A stretch of 64,000 bases of DNA from Chrysogorgia sp. JL179-B06 (Eukaryota; Cnidaria; Anthozoa; Scleralcyonacea; Chrysogorgiidae). A program made the position numbers and the translations under genes. Positions within the stretch are counted from its first letter, which is position 1. Each line of letters starts with the position of its first letter. The stretch covers positions 754,001 through 818,000 of the forward strand of contig JAYKKM010000475.1 in assembly GCA_035772405.1 (NCBI GenBank), written 5' to 3'. A model generated the notes under the pieces. The model saw nothing but the letters and a program-made list of their open reading frames with translations. It made no database searches and had not been told where the DNA came from. Positions 28,084 to 41,300 of the stretch are shown here, piece by piece.

Positions 28084-31000
28084 TTTATTTTTATTTTTTC
28101 TAAATTATTCATCATGGCGAGTTGTTCAAATACGGCGATAGCTAACGCAATAAGAAGGCCAGGAAGGTTAAAATGGACCGAGCAAATGAACCAAGATTGT
28201 TTGGATTGCAAAAGAAATGCCCTTATCATGGTTTCATCGGTGAATCCGCCTCTAAACGAGAATGGGAGAAAAAAAGGCTATATCAAAGTCATGAAAGAGC
28301 TTTGGGAGAGACGAGGTTATGCAAACCTAAGATTGACAAGTCAAAACCTAAGAGATCAAGCAGCAAGACTAGAGAAAACATTAGCAAACTTGTCAGAGAA
28401 TACTGGTGGTAATGGAGATATTAGATTAGAGAGGGAGGTAGCGAACTCAGCGAGAGAAAGTCGAGATGAAATTGAAGCTGAAAATCGTAATGTCGAAGCG
28501 TTCATAACACCAAATGCAAATTCGGGAACTTTGAGCCTAAATTTGCATGAAACGGTTGACAGGCGACAAACAAGAAATTCCCATGGGTCTGATAACCAAC
28601 TCGAAGACGACACACAAGAAAAAGCAACTGAAGAAAGAGCCCCAACGCGTTTTCCAGAATATAACCCAATGAACAAGCCTACTATGGTTGAATGGGGAAA
28701 AGATAGCGACGGTGGCCCGATAATAATCCAAACATCATGTATTATACAGGCATATAATGAAATCATATCATGGAGAAAAAATGCTTTCCTTGTCCCATAT
28801 GGGAAAATAGGAAGAGAGTTCATTGATCAATTAACGGCGCATATTGACGACTGGAACATTGAATCTAACAAGCAGCATATAGCTCTAAAAGCGTTCTTTG
28901 TTCTCCTAGCGGTCGGACTCCAAAAGCCTGGTCAGAAGTCCAAAGCTAAAGACCACAAAGTTTGTTTGGAGAAACGACTGGCTCTATGGAAAGAAGGTCA
29001 AATTGACAAGCTAATAAGGGAAAGACGAATGATTCAAAAGCGTCTTGGAAAAGGAAAGAAATCTGACCTTCCAAACAGAGCAAAGATTTTTGCTAAACTC
29101 GTAATGGAGGGCCAAATAAATTCAGCCATGCGTTTTCTAAATGATGGGGATTGTGGAAGTGTACTGCCCTTAACAGACGATGTTATGTTGCAGCTTAAAC
29201 AGAAACATCCTGAAGCACAAGAAGCAAAGCCTGAAGTAATACTTCATGGTCCTGTAGAAGAAATACCGGAAAGCATATACATCGGAATAAATGCAGAAAT
29301 GATACGAGAAACTGCCCTGAGAACGAAAGGGTCTGGTGGTCCATCGAGTATTGATGCAAATGGTTTTAAAAGAATACTTGCCTGTAAATCATTCAAGCAA
29401 TCCTCTACAAGGCTCTGTGAGGCACTAGCCACCCTTTCAAGGACTTTGTGTACAAAACATGTTGATCCAACTTCTATTGAATCAATATTAGCAAGTCGTT
29501 TAATTCCGCTAGACAAAGAAGCAGGTGCAGTTAGACCGATTGGTGTGGGAGAGGTTATCAGAAGAGTAATAAGCAAGTGTGTCATGAAAGTGGTTAAGCA
29601 AGATGTGATCGAAGCCAGTGGTTCACTCCAGGTTTGCGCCGGTCAAGCATCGGGTAGCGAGGCAGCAATCCACGCAATGCGCAACATATTCGAGGCTGAT
29701 GACACAGATGCAGTCTTGCTTATCGATGCTTCCAACGCCTTTAATACCCTGAATAGAGCTGCTTCTTTGCATAATACAAGAGTGCTCTGCCCCACTGTTG
29801 CAACATACGCGACGAATACATACCGACTGCCATCGCGATTGTTTATCGTTGGTGGCAAAGAGCTAAAATCGTCAGAAGACATGACGCAAGGAGACCCATT
29901 ATCCATGGCCTTATACGCTATCAGTCTCCAACCACTAATTTCATATTTGCAAGGTACAAGTCACACAAAGCAATGCTGGTACGCCGATGACGCGAGTGGA
30001 GCAGGAACTATAACAGAAATAAAGCAGTGGTGGAATACCTTATCGGATATTGGTCCTGACTATGGTTATTACCCAAATGACAAGAAATGCTGGCTGATTG
30101 TCAAACCAGAAAAAGAAGAATTAGCAAAAGAAGCCTTTCAAGATATAGCCATTAACATCACCACACAAGGGCAAAATCACTTGGGAGCGGTAGTAGGATC
30201 AAGATCATATCTATCTGAATATGTTGATGGTAAAGTAGAAGAATGGGTAAAGGAGATAACAAAATTAGCGGAATTTGCAGTATCACAACCTCAAGCATGT
30301 TACGCCGTTTTTACCTATGGTTTGAAACATCGTTGGACGTACTTTCTCCGTACTTTGCCAGATATCCAAGATCTGTTAGAACCATTGGAGACTGCACTTG
30401 TCAAGGTTCTTATACCAGCCATAACAGAGCACAACACCACCGAGCTTGACCGTGAAGTCTTAGCATTACCGGTACGAATGGGCGGTCTAGGACTCATAAA
30501 TCCTTGCGAAGAAGCAGCCACAGAGTACGCAGCATCGATACAGATAACAGCACCTCTGGTGGAAAGAATTACATCACAGACACAAGAATTGCCGGATGAC
30601 TCACGTATACAAGAATTGAAGAAAATCGCGAGAAAGGGGAAAAACTATGCTTTAAATGAAAAAGTTAAACTCTTGAAGAATGCAGTATCTGAAAAGACAA
30701 AAAGATCATTGGAATTTGCAGCCGAAAAAGGAGCTTCTACTTGGCTAACAGTAATTCCAATTTCAGAGATGAATTTCAACTTAAATAAGAGGGAATTCCG
30801 TGATGCCTTAAACCTAAGATATGATTGGAGTATCAGCGACAGCCCTTCGATGTGTGTATGTGGGGAGACGTTTACTATAGATCACGCAATGATATGTAAA
30901 CGCGGAGGCTTCATAATTCAACGCCACAATGAACTAAGAGATCTGGAAGCTGAACTCTTGAACATGGTATGCAACGACGTTGAGATTGAACCCACTCTAC

Positions 31001-31796
31001 AAAATGTCAATGGAGAGACCCTAAACCCGGGAGCAAATATATCTGCTGGAGCGCGGCTAGATGTTCATGCAAGGGGCTTTTGGGAAAGACAAAGATCTGC
31101 CTTTTTTGATGTCCGGGTTTGTCACCCAAACGCAGAATCTTATCAAGATCTAAGTCCCAAACAAATTTACAGAAAGCACGAAAACGAGAAGAAACGTATG
31201 TATGGCAAAAGAGTGACAGAAATCGAGCAAGGAACGTTCACACCACTCGTTTTCACTACAACAGGAGGAATGGGAGATGAATGCTTACGATACCACAGCA
31301 GACTTGCTGAATTGATAGCAGACAAGAAGGGAGAGCTATACTCACACACAATTTCGTGGATAAGAGCAAAGATATCATTCTCCATCGTTAGATCTGCCTT
31401 GTTATGTTTAAGAGGCTCGAGAACAATTAGAAGAGTACAATCCAACATTAAAGACATAGACTTAGATATAGAGACCGTGATGGCAAGAATTCATTAGTTT
31501 TGTAAATTTTTATTATTATTAGTTAGTTAGATAATCTTATATATATTGGACTTTAGTTTTAAATTATTATTATTTTTATATTAATTTATTGTAAATAATT
31601 ATCATAATATAGTTTGAATATATGGACAGCAAATTTTAAGAAATAATAACTATTCTATATTGAACAAATTTTATCATCAGTACCTTGAATGTAAAATATT
31701 TTGATATTATTGTTATAAAGGAAATTAAATATTATTATTATATTATTATTATTATTATTATTATTATAATAATAGAGGATAATATAATAATAGAGC

Positions 31797-31834
<38 letters not shown>

Positions 31835-32228
31835 TTCTTTATTCTCATTACCTCTATGCGTGGTTAACCATTGATATTATTATTATTCTTCGACTTTGAA
31901 GTCACCAAAATTATTCTGTTGTTATCCAATATTCCAATATTCCAATATTCTGTTGTTATCCTAGTCTCCTAAATGTTTTTTCAGTAATGTAATTTTGTGA
32001 CTGCCAATCATGTAATTTGTTTATTCGGCGTGAGCCCTCTCGATGAGCGTTTCGTTCTTGGGGCAAACGCAATTAAGAAATAAAATATGTTTAAATCATT
32101 TATTAATGGTCAAATATATATGAAAAATCTAACTGCCCCAACCGGGAATCGAACCCGAGGTCTCCGAATCAACGCATCGGCGCTCTATAACCACTGAGAC
32201 ACGGTCAGAACAGTCAAGCATCATATAC

Positions 32229-32318
<90 letters not shown>

Positions 32319-35300
32319 TATATATATATAATATATATTAAATACATAATATTAAACATCATATACATATATATTAAATATGTGAAAGTTTTTTGCGTGG
32401 TGATGAAAATCGTTTTTTATTTGCACAGCTCCATCAAATTATCTGCAACTGTATACTCCAGCTCTTGAATGGATCATTCAGTGTATTGCATTCAAGTCTC
32501 CTGAGGTAAAGAAGGATGGACGTACGGACCGACAGACAGACAGAAACACACCGACGATTGACAGACAGACATATAGATAATAATATCATATATGTATATG
32601 TTAGATGGTAGTGTGAGAAATCTTTGTATACATGTCTAATTGCTTTCCATCTCTAACATTGGAATGTATATATTGCAATATATTGCAGGAAGTTCTTACT
32701 GAAATTTTAAACCGCTGTACAGAAGATTGTAACAGGTAATAATTAAATCACACTTCTTTTAATTGTATTTTGCTAGGTTTACTTATAATATGATTTCTTT
32801 TCCCATACAGTGCTCTCATTTTAAACTCAATAATATCCGCTTTTCGACCATCTTACATCAGTGCCAGGTGAGCAATTATGGAAACGTACAGCATATAGTA
32901 TTAGTATAAATACAGTAGGTGATTGTAGAAATTGTGTGCGCTGATTGGTCGAGCTACCTCGGATTATTTCTCGATAATCACCTCCAGCGTTTTTTCAAGA
33001 TCGCCAGCCGATTTGTCAAAGTGACAGGAGAAAAAAAGTCAAGAAACTAGTATTTTTGAAGGAAATGCTGTTCCTAAGAGTGGAAAAATGTGTATTTAAT
33101 ATTTATACTAAAACAATCATTCACCTCAGGCTCAGTGAATATCGGTGAATAAAAACCTCGACTTCGTCTCGGTTTTTATTCACCGATATTCACCTCGCCT
33201 TCGGCGAATAATTGTTAATTAATGCAATGATCAACTTTTTGTTTGGGATTATAGTATATTATTATATGGCTTGGCTCGTGAGCGGTGTTAACGCAGCTTT
33301 TCTGCAATCTGATTGGTTACTGGTCATTACGGAACCGCTGAAAAGATTTAAAAAATTACGAAACAATTGAGGAAATGTGAGAAATTTAAAAGAGCCATAT
33401 TAACGTTGTTTGGTCGGTCTTTACGGCAAAATTATCCTTTCCTTGGTCTTTTCACACAGACCTCACTCCTTCGTCGCTTGGTTTGTACTGAAAGACCGCG
33501 GGCAGGATAATTTTACCGTAAAGACCTTAAGCACGGTCAATACGTGTTTAATAATATCCCTTGATCATCTTTTTGTTGTTAGGGCATTGGAATTTGTCAA
33601 GATTATAACAGATTGTGAGGATGCTGAGTTTCCTAAGGTAAGACATAAGAAAAAATTGCATACTTTGGGTACCATCAGAAAGATTTGGGATTTATAGCAA
33701 CAATTGGATTGTGGATCAAACTGTTGCATTTCAAAATACACGTACACTTATGTAATGGCTGATCCCGATCAGAGAAACAACCATGTTTAATTTCTGACAA
33801 TATTCAATTTGAGGATTATTAGTAAAAAGTATTATAAAATACATTGTACACATAGTTGCCTGTATAAATAAAGTATATAATTTTTTTGGTCCTTATCCAA
33901 GAAAATCTAAAATGGCTAATGAATGACGGAGCGGTACCCTCTCCTCCGCAGAGGTTTCCGTGAGTTGTTTCCGTGTTTCGTGAGTTTTTTCCGTGAGTTT
34001 TTTAGTGAGGAACGGGGAGCGGTACAATTTCTGATTTTCTTGATTAATTTTTTGGTGTACTGTATCAATATTGTAGCTTTAAATACATGTACATGTATGT
34101 ATACTTACTGATTTGTTGACCTCCTCTTCAGTATCAATTGTATAGGTCATTAGGGATGAATGTGATTTTAGAGGACCCTCCAGAACCACAGAGGTTACAA
34201 CTGCTTAACGATGTATGGAAAGTAGTGATGAAGTTAAAGTCTCCTGTGGTAAGCATTCATTTAGAGGTTAAACGATGTAACAATGATATAGAATGTATTA
34301 AAACCACTTACAGGTACTGCACATCAGTCATAATGCATTGTCCTTATCTATCTCACTTCAATCTCCCTTTTCAACTTTTCTTTCTTTCCTCCTTCTCCAC
34401 CTTCCTCCTTCTCCAACTTCCTCTTTCTCCAACTTCCTCTTTCTCCACCTTCCTCCTCCACCTTCCTTCTTTTCCTCCTTCCTCCTCTACCTTGCTCCTT
34501 CCTCCTCCACCTTCCTTCTTCTCCACCTTGCTCCTTCCCCACCTTCCCCCTTCTACACCTTCCCCCTTCTCCACCTTCCCCCTTCTCCACCTTCCTCCTT
34601 CTCCACCTTCCTCCTTCTCCACCTTCCTCCACCTTCGTCCTTCTCCACCTTCGTCCTTTTCCACCTTCCTCCTCCTCCTTCCTCCTTCTCCACCTTTCTC
34701 CTTCTCCACCTTGGCACCTTGCTCCTTCTCCACCTTGCTCCTTCCCACCTTGCTCCTTCTCCACCTTGCACCTTTCCTCCTTCTCCACCTTCCTCCTCCA
34801 ACTTCCTCGTTCTCCACCTTCCTCGTTCTCCACCTTTCTCCATCTCCACCTTCCTCGTTCTCCACCTTCCTCCATCTCCACCTTCCTCCATCTCCACCTT
34901 CCTCCTTCTCCACCTTCCTCCTTCTCCACCTTCCTCCTTCTCCACCTTTCTCCTTCTCCACCTTCCGTCTTCTCTACCTTCCTCCTTCTCCACCTTCCGC
35001 CTTCTCCACCTTCCTCCTTCTCCACCTTCCTCCTTCTCCACCTTCCTCCTTCTCCACCTTCCTCCTTCTCCATCAGATTCTCTATTAGCTTCCATTTCAA
35101 TTCACTTGGGATAGCTGTGTTATGCTGATTAGGACCTATGGCAACATCAGATGGAGAGTGAAGGTTAAAATGATGTGCTGGTTTGATTGATAATATGTAC
35201 TGCCTATGCAGTAGTCACTATAATTATATCAGTAATACTTGGCTTTGTTAATATATACATATTATTAAAGACTTATTGACCGAGCTGGAGATCTTTACAG

Positions 35301-38300
35301 CAAAATAATCCTGTCCGCGGTCTTTCAGTACAGACCGAGCGACGAAGGAGCGAGGCCGGCTGTGCAAAAACACCAAGGGCAGGATTATTTTGCTGTAAAG
35401 ATCGACCAAACGAGGCTAATAAGGTTTTATTATATGGCTCTTTTAAATTTCTCATATTTCCTCAATTTTTTCGCAATTTTTTAAAACTTTTCAGTTATTT
35501 TGTAATGAGACAGCTCAGCAACCAATCAGATTGCAGAAAAGCTGCGTTAAGACTGCTCACGAACCAAGCCATATAATAAATATTAAATAATAATAAATAT
35601 TATTAACAAACCCTTGGTTACAGGTTGATCTTGACGATCGACGATCGTCCATGTATCGTCTGTCTAATTACTCCAAGTAATTCCCACGTACATTTAACAA
35701 TTATTGGATGAGGTGAAGCATGATATGAAGCACTTGTATTGGTACAAGGTCAAAAGAACCCACGCAAAGACACGTTACTTTGTAAACAAATAGTCGTAGA
35801 AGATTCCCAGAGCTGTCTTCGTAGCTGGTTTTGTGTTCACTCATGCCTTCTTGTCATCTAATAGTTTCTTCAAATCGTTTTCTGTTACGTTGGCGAATCT
35901 TTGCGAAGAACCCGCCATTTTCCCATTTTCTTTCGCTGTAAACAAGCTGGCAACAGCAAGCTAGCAACAAGATATTGGAATAATTATGTCATAGCTACAC
36001 TTTTTGAACAATAATATTGGAACATTGACGTCACATGAAGCTGATGTCACGAATTATCTGTATGCCAACAGCCAATCAAAATCGAGATAGAGTAAAGAAT
36101 GCATAATAATAACTTATATTTGTTTGTTATAGGAATATATATCTTGTGCCGATGTTTGGGTCGAATATCCTGTGAAGTACTTTGGCGTGAGTTTTAATTG
36201 ATATTAACTTAAAATATTCCTTCAGATTAACAAAAATACCACTAAAATGTTCTGACTCAAGCCTTCTGGAAAAGATGTTCATGTTTTTAAATAAAAAAGG
36301 AGCATTCGTTAATCGTTATTCATTAACTACAAATTGCATCAATAATAATTAATAAAATATATGTTTTGTTTTAGAAAAGAGAAATAGACACCCTTCTTGG
36401 TGATATTTTAAAACACCTCGCTATCGACAGAGTATTCGAAAATTTCTATCCTCAGGTATACGACTGCTTGTGTAATGAAGATAATATATGCAATGTTTTC
36501 ATTCCTTGCCCAGTGTCTTAGTTGTCTATAATATTCAGTTATAATAATAATATTTATTCAGGATACCCACGTCACCGAAGTGTTTTTCAGTGGGGTCCCG
36601 CAATACTTCACAAGATTACATTACATTGCATTACATTACATTACATTGCAATGCGATGCATTGCATTACATTACATTGCAATGCAATGCGATGCGATGCA
36701 TTGCATTGCATTGCATTGCATTGCATTGCATTGCATTGCATTGCATTGCATTGCATTGCATTGCATTGCATTGCATTGCATTGCATTGCATTGCATTGCG
36801 CATTGCATTGCATTGCATTGTCTTAGTTGTCTATAATATTCAGTTATAATAATAATATTTATTCCGGATAACCACGTCACCGAAGTGTTTTTCAGTGGGG
36901 TCCCGCAATACTTCACAAGATTACATTGCATTGCACGTTGCACGTTGCACGTTGCACGTTGCACGTTGCGCGTTGCACGTTGCGCATTGCATTATGCAAT
37001 CAATACAATTGGTTTCCTCCCAAAAGAGCGGAAGTTATCTTGTTGTAGTGTACATCAATTTAATCATTCATACAGCATATAAGAAAAAGTTGTTTTATTT
37101 TGCAGCTTTTATCGATATTGTCCAAGGTTCTCTCTAGCTTGCATGATTTCTCAGTGTTGTTTTCGATGGTAAGTGGTGCTCACCTGGTTACTTACGATAT
37201 GTAATTGTTGAACATAATTATACTGTGTTGTTAAACAGTTATTCATTTCTGCAGAACAATTTCCTTCCTTTCCTGGACTTGTTTCAAAAAGAATCTGTCA
37301 AGACAGAATCCTGTCGCGTGATTATGGAGGCATTTTGCAGGTATTCTTGGATGTGCTAGAAACTAGATATAATTATATTAAACCATCATTAATAATTTAT
37401 AAAGAAAAAAACAAAAGAAATGTCTACCTTATTTCGGATATAGCATCTTCTTGATTTACTTAAACCTTTTCTTCGATTTACTCAGCTAAATTGACGACTT
37501 TTGGACGATGTGTCGTAATTGTGATGTTCAATTATTACTTGTAGATGACAGTTGTAACTATATCGGCTCAAAGTGCAGATTTTAGTGCAAGTAAATGCGA
37601 AATGTTTTTCACCAGCAACACAGTATTGTGTCTAGCAAGGTGAAAGTTAAACGTGGTGGACCTCGGTCATACTTATGACGTCACGACGCTGAGAGAACAT
37701 TTTGCATTTACTTGCTCAAAATTTGCACTTTGAGCCGTTATTACTACAACTTCCCGTTCAAATTCTTGTATTATGTACATATGTATATATGTATGTACGG
37801 TGCACGGTCCTTTTTTGTTGCCGTGGCAACCAAGGGAATTGGGTGTAAAGAGGCACAAACACGAAAAGTACGTATGTTATGTCGGGTTGTACGGTGAATG
37901 AAGATTTGTGTTCAAAAAATTCATAAAATGCAGTGTTCAAAAAATATCGTCGTCAGATGTCAAATTCGTAAATTTTAGATGGCGTCAAAAGGCAAACCTG
38001 TTTTCGCTTTTTTAGAGCTGTTAGTAATCTGATAGTTTTGTAAATATGTTCGAGGATGTTATTGAGGCTTTCATTTGATGTATAGCATGAGTTGTTAGAG
38101 TGAGTTGTTCTAAAGATAGCACATATATTTTTGTGAATCCAAGATGGCGGCCGAATTAAAACCCGTTTTCGCTTTTTAAAGCTGTTAGCAATCAGTTACA
38201 AAAATATTTTTGTAGTTATGTCAGAGGTTGTTAATCAAGCTTTCAATAGATAGGTCGAATGAGTTCTTAGAGTTAGTACTTCAAAATGAAAGGATCCCAA

Positions 38301-41300
38301 GGTTCGTAAATTCAAGATGGCGTCGGAATTCCAACATTTGTTTCACTAATATTTATAACGTTTTAACTAGTCGTGCTACCGTACGATATATGAAAAGAAA
38401 GCTCTTGGCACGTGATGTAATTCAATATATAACAGAATTATCGTACAACAAGTGAAAGCTTTTTAATATATGAATTTCGTAAATCCAAAATGGCGGCCAA
38501 AATCCAAGATCTGTGACGTCTGTTTGTTTTGATGTTGTTTCAGCCTATAACTTTTTAAATAGGAGCCCTAAAATGGTGTTAGGTATATCGAAAAAAAGCA
38601 CTTGGCACGGGCTTTAATATAATATACACAAGCAGTGTATTGTATAAAGAAAAATGTTTTTAATTTATGAATTTGTGGGCTATTCATCAGAAATTTTTTT
38701 CCCAAAAATGGAAATGAAGTTTTCACCTCTTTATTCAGTTCAAAATGTTTTAACTACTTCTCCTCAAATTATGTGCGATTCATTGTTACAAAGATCTTGT
38801 CAAGAGAGTTATTTTAATATATGACACAAGGTTCCAGCAGTAAAGGAAAGCTTTTTAACATTTAAATTTCTGATGCTATCTGTAGGCTTTGTATTTATCA
38901 AAAATATTTAGCAAAATTTTAAAATACTTTATCTGGAAAGGTGTGTAAATTTCATGTTTCTTTTAACATTTTTTAAATGGATAATGAAGACTTTTTATTT
39001 TAGGGTTAGCAGGGGCGTACGCAGGATTTTTCAAACGGGGGTCGTTTTACCTCTCATGAAATTATTTTGGGGTGGGGACTTCTTCCCGACATGTTATACA
39101 CTGAAAGTCTGAAAACGCGTTTAATTTGAATTGTTTGTTTTACAAAAACTAAGTTTTTACAGGAATGTAAATGTGTTTGTATAATTTTGTTCCTAATTGG
39201 ATCCAAAAGGGGGGTGCGATCGCACCCCTCGACCCCCCTTGCGTACGCCCCTGAGGGTTAGCATAAGATTTGGAATTAGCGTTGGAATTAGTGTTAGAAT
39301 TAGTGTTAGGATTAGAGTTAGGATGACAAGATATTTATCGCTTAGTAATCGATGGACGAAACTCCAGCCGGTATTGCACCCAAAAAGTAAACAGTTTGAA
39401 CTATTAAATTACTTTTTAATAGTTTATGTCTTATATCCAGTCAACACAAGCTTTATAATTTAAAGGCTCTCAGAGCTAGGTCCACTGAAAATCTATTCGG
39501 ATTGGCAAATCAAAGGGTTATTAGAATATGTAAAAGTACGCACTTGTGAGTTTTTTAAAGACCTCAAGTAGCACTCGTCCTTCGAAAATGTTCGAGACTG
39601 TGATAACAGATTTTTGCACTATTATGATTATTGTTTGGGATTAACTGCACTCGGATCAGCTAATCACAGTCGAGAAACATTTTCCTGTATATTATTATCT
39701 ACATTATAAAAGCGTCAAACAGTGAGGGGGTATTGCGTACACGTATTTCCTAGTTTTTCACATAATTATTTTTCACCTCTTGTTCAGGTATCAAACAGAG
39801 ACTACCAATGACCCAGTGATTGTTAGTGGATTAATATTCATTTGTAAAACATTACACGACTCTGTAAGGTAGGCAAGATGATGAAAAATACTGGATGATG
39901 CTAACCAGGAATGTAAAAATATATAATGTACCATATTTATATCTACTTCTAGTTCTTTAACACTTACTGATGACAGGAGAAATATTGGTATTTTGATAAC
40001 TGGATTCATTCAAAAGGTAGTGTACTGTATAAAAAAAACACTAAAAGTTGGGTGAAGTTTCATATAAATCCCGAAATGTCTAACTATCGGTAGTAAAATT
40101 AAAAATTATTATTATTCGAAATTAAAAGCTATTATTTCTAAAATAAAGCATTATCGTTAAAGTGCCCCTAACCTCAACATTTTTTATTGTCTTATTTGGA
40201 AGAACTTTTAAAATGAGAAAGTAAATTATTTTGAAGATTTTCGTTTCTTCGCTTTCTTTTTGAGATATATCAGTTTGTTTGATATGCAAATGTCCGGAAT
40301 TTACGTCACACATGCATAATGACTTATCAGAGAAGTTTGTGTATCTCTTCTCATTCTCGAACGAAATCCTTTAAAATCGAGAAGTGTGGTGTTGTGGGAG
40401 AAACACGCACACGTGTTATTCACACTTTAGTGTTTTTATTTGATGAACGCAAAGATATATAACATTCTCTGATAACTCATTATGCATGTGTGACGTAAAT
40501 TCCGGACATTTGCATATCAAACAAACTGATATATCTCAAAAAGAAAGCGAATAAACGAAAGTCTTCAAAATAAGTTACTTTATCATTTTAAAAGTTCTTC
40601 CAAATAAGACAATAAAAAATGTTGAGGTTAGGGGCACTTTAAGAGTTAGGGTTAGTATTAGGTGAGGGTTAGAATTTGGGTAAGGTTTGGGTTAGGACTA
40701 TGTTTTAAATTTGGGAATATTTATATGGAAAGTCAGCCAAAGAAGGTTGGTATAATAGTACGGCACAGAGTATGGTGACGTTTTAGTCTTTTTATTAATA
40801 TTTTGATACTCAGAGCTGACTACCGTTCTACCATAGCTGGTATACTGTATTGTAGCTTTACAGATGCTAATCAGAAACCAAGAACTGTAGTCATTATTAA
40901 CTTTCATTTCTTGTTTTTATTTGTTTCTAGATTGATTTTGGTCGTGATTTTGAACAACAGTTGAATTTCTATGTGGAATCTAGAGCTTCATTTTGTAATT
41001 TAGATTCAGTATTGGTGGCTCTCGTTCAGGTATACTCTATATAACGTCATTTAATAAGAAATATATTTTGCAAATATCAATAATAAAGTCCCTGGAAAGA
41101 ATATGACGACTTGGTTTACATGATTTTTCTTCTGCAAAATTTTTATTGTTTTAATTTTTTTTTAATTTTTACATGATATTTCTTTTAATAATTTGACTAA
41201 ATAATAATAATTTAAAAATTTATATTGCGCTTTTTACATGAAAACGATCAAAGGCGCTTTACAACATTGTGAATAATAAGTCTTAATGTTACGCTTAAAC

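Noticed and set aside
32120..32210. tRNA gene on the - strand
   Set aside because: The D arm and B box look good but the acceptor stem does not pair. The sequence recurs as fragments elsewhere, so it is a tRNA-derived SINE.
34138..35128. Long frames on both strands (up to 316 aa on +, 250 aa on -)
   Set aside because: They are translations of a 15-bp polypyrimidine minisatellite. Only the first 39 codons of the + frame belong to VPS35L exon 19.
36522..36964. Frames rich in ALHCI or MQCNA
   Set aside because: Products of the ATTGC pentanucleotide array, open in all frames.
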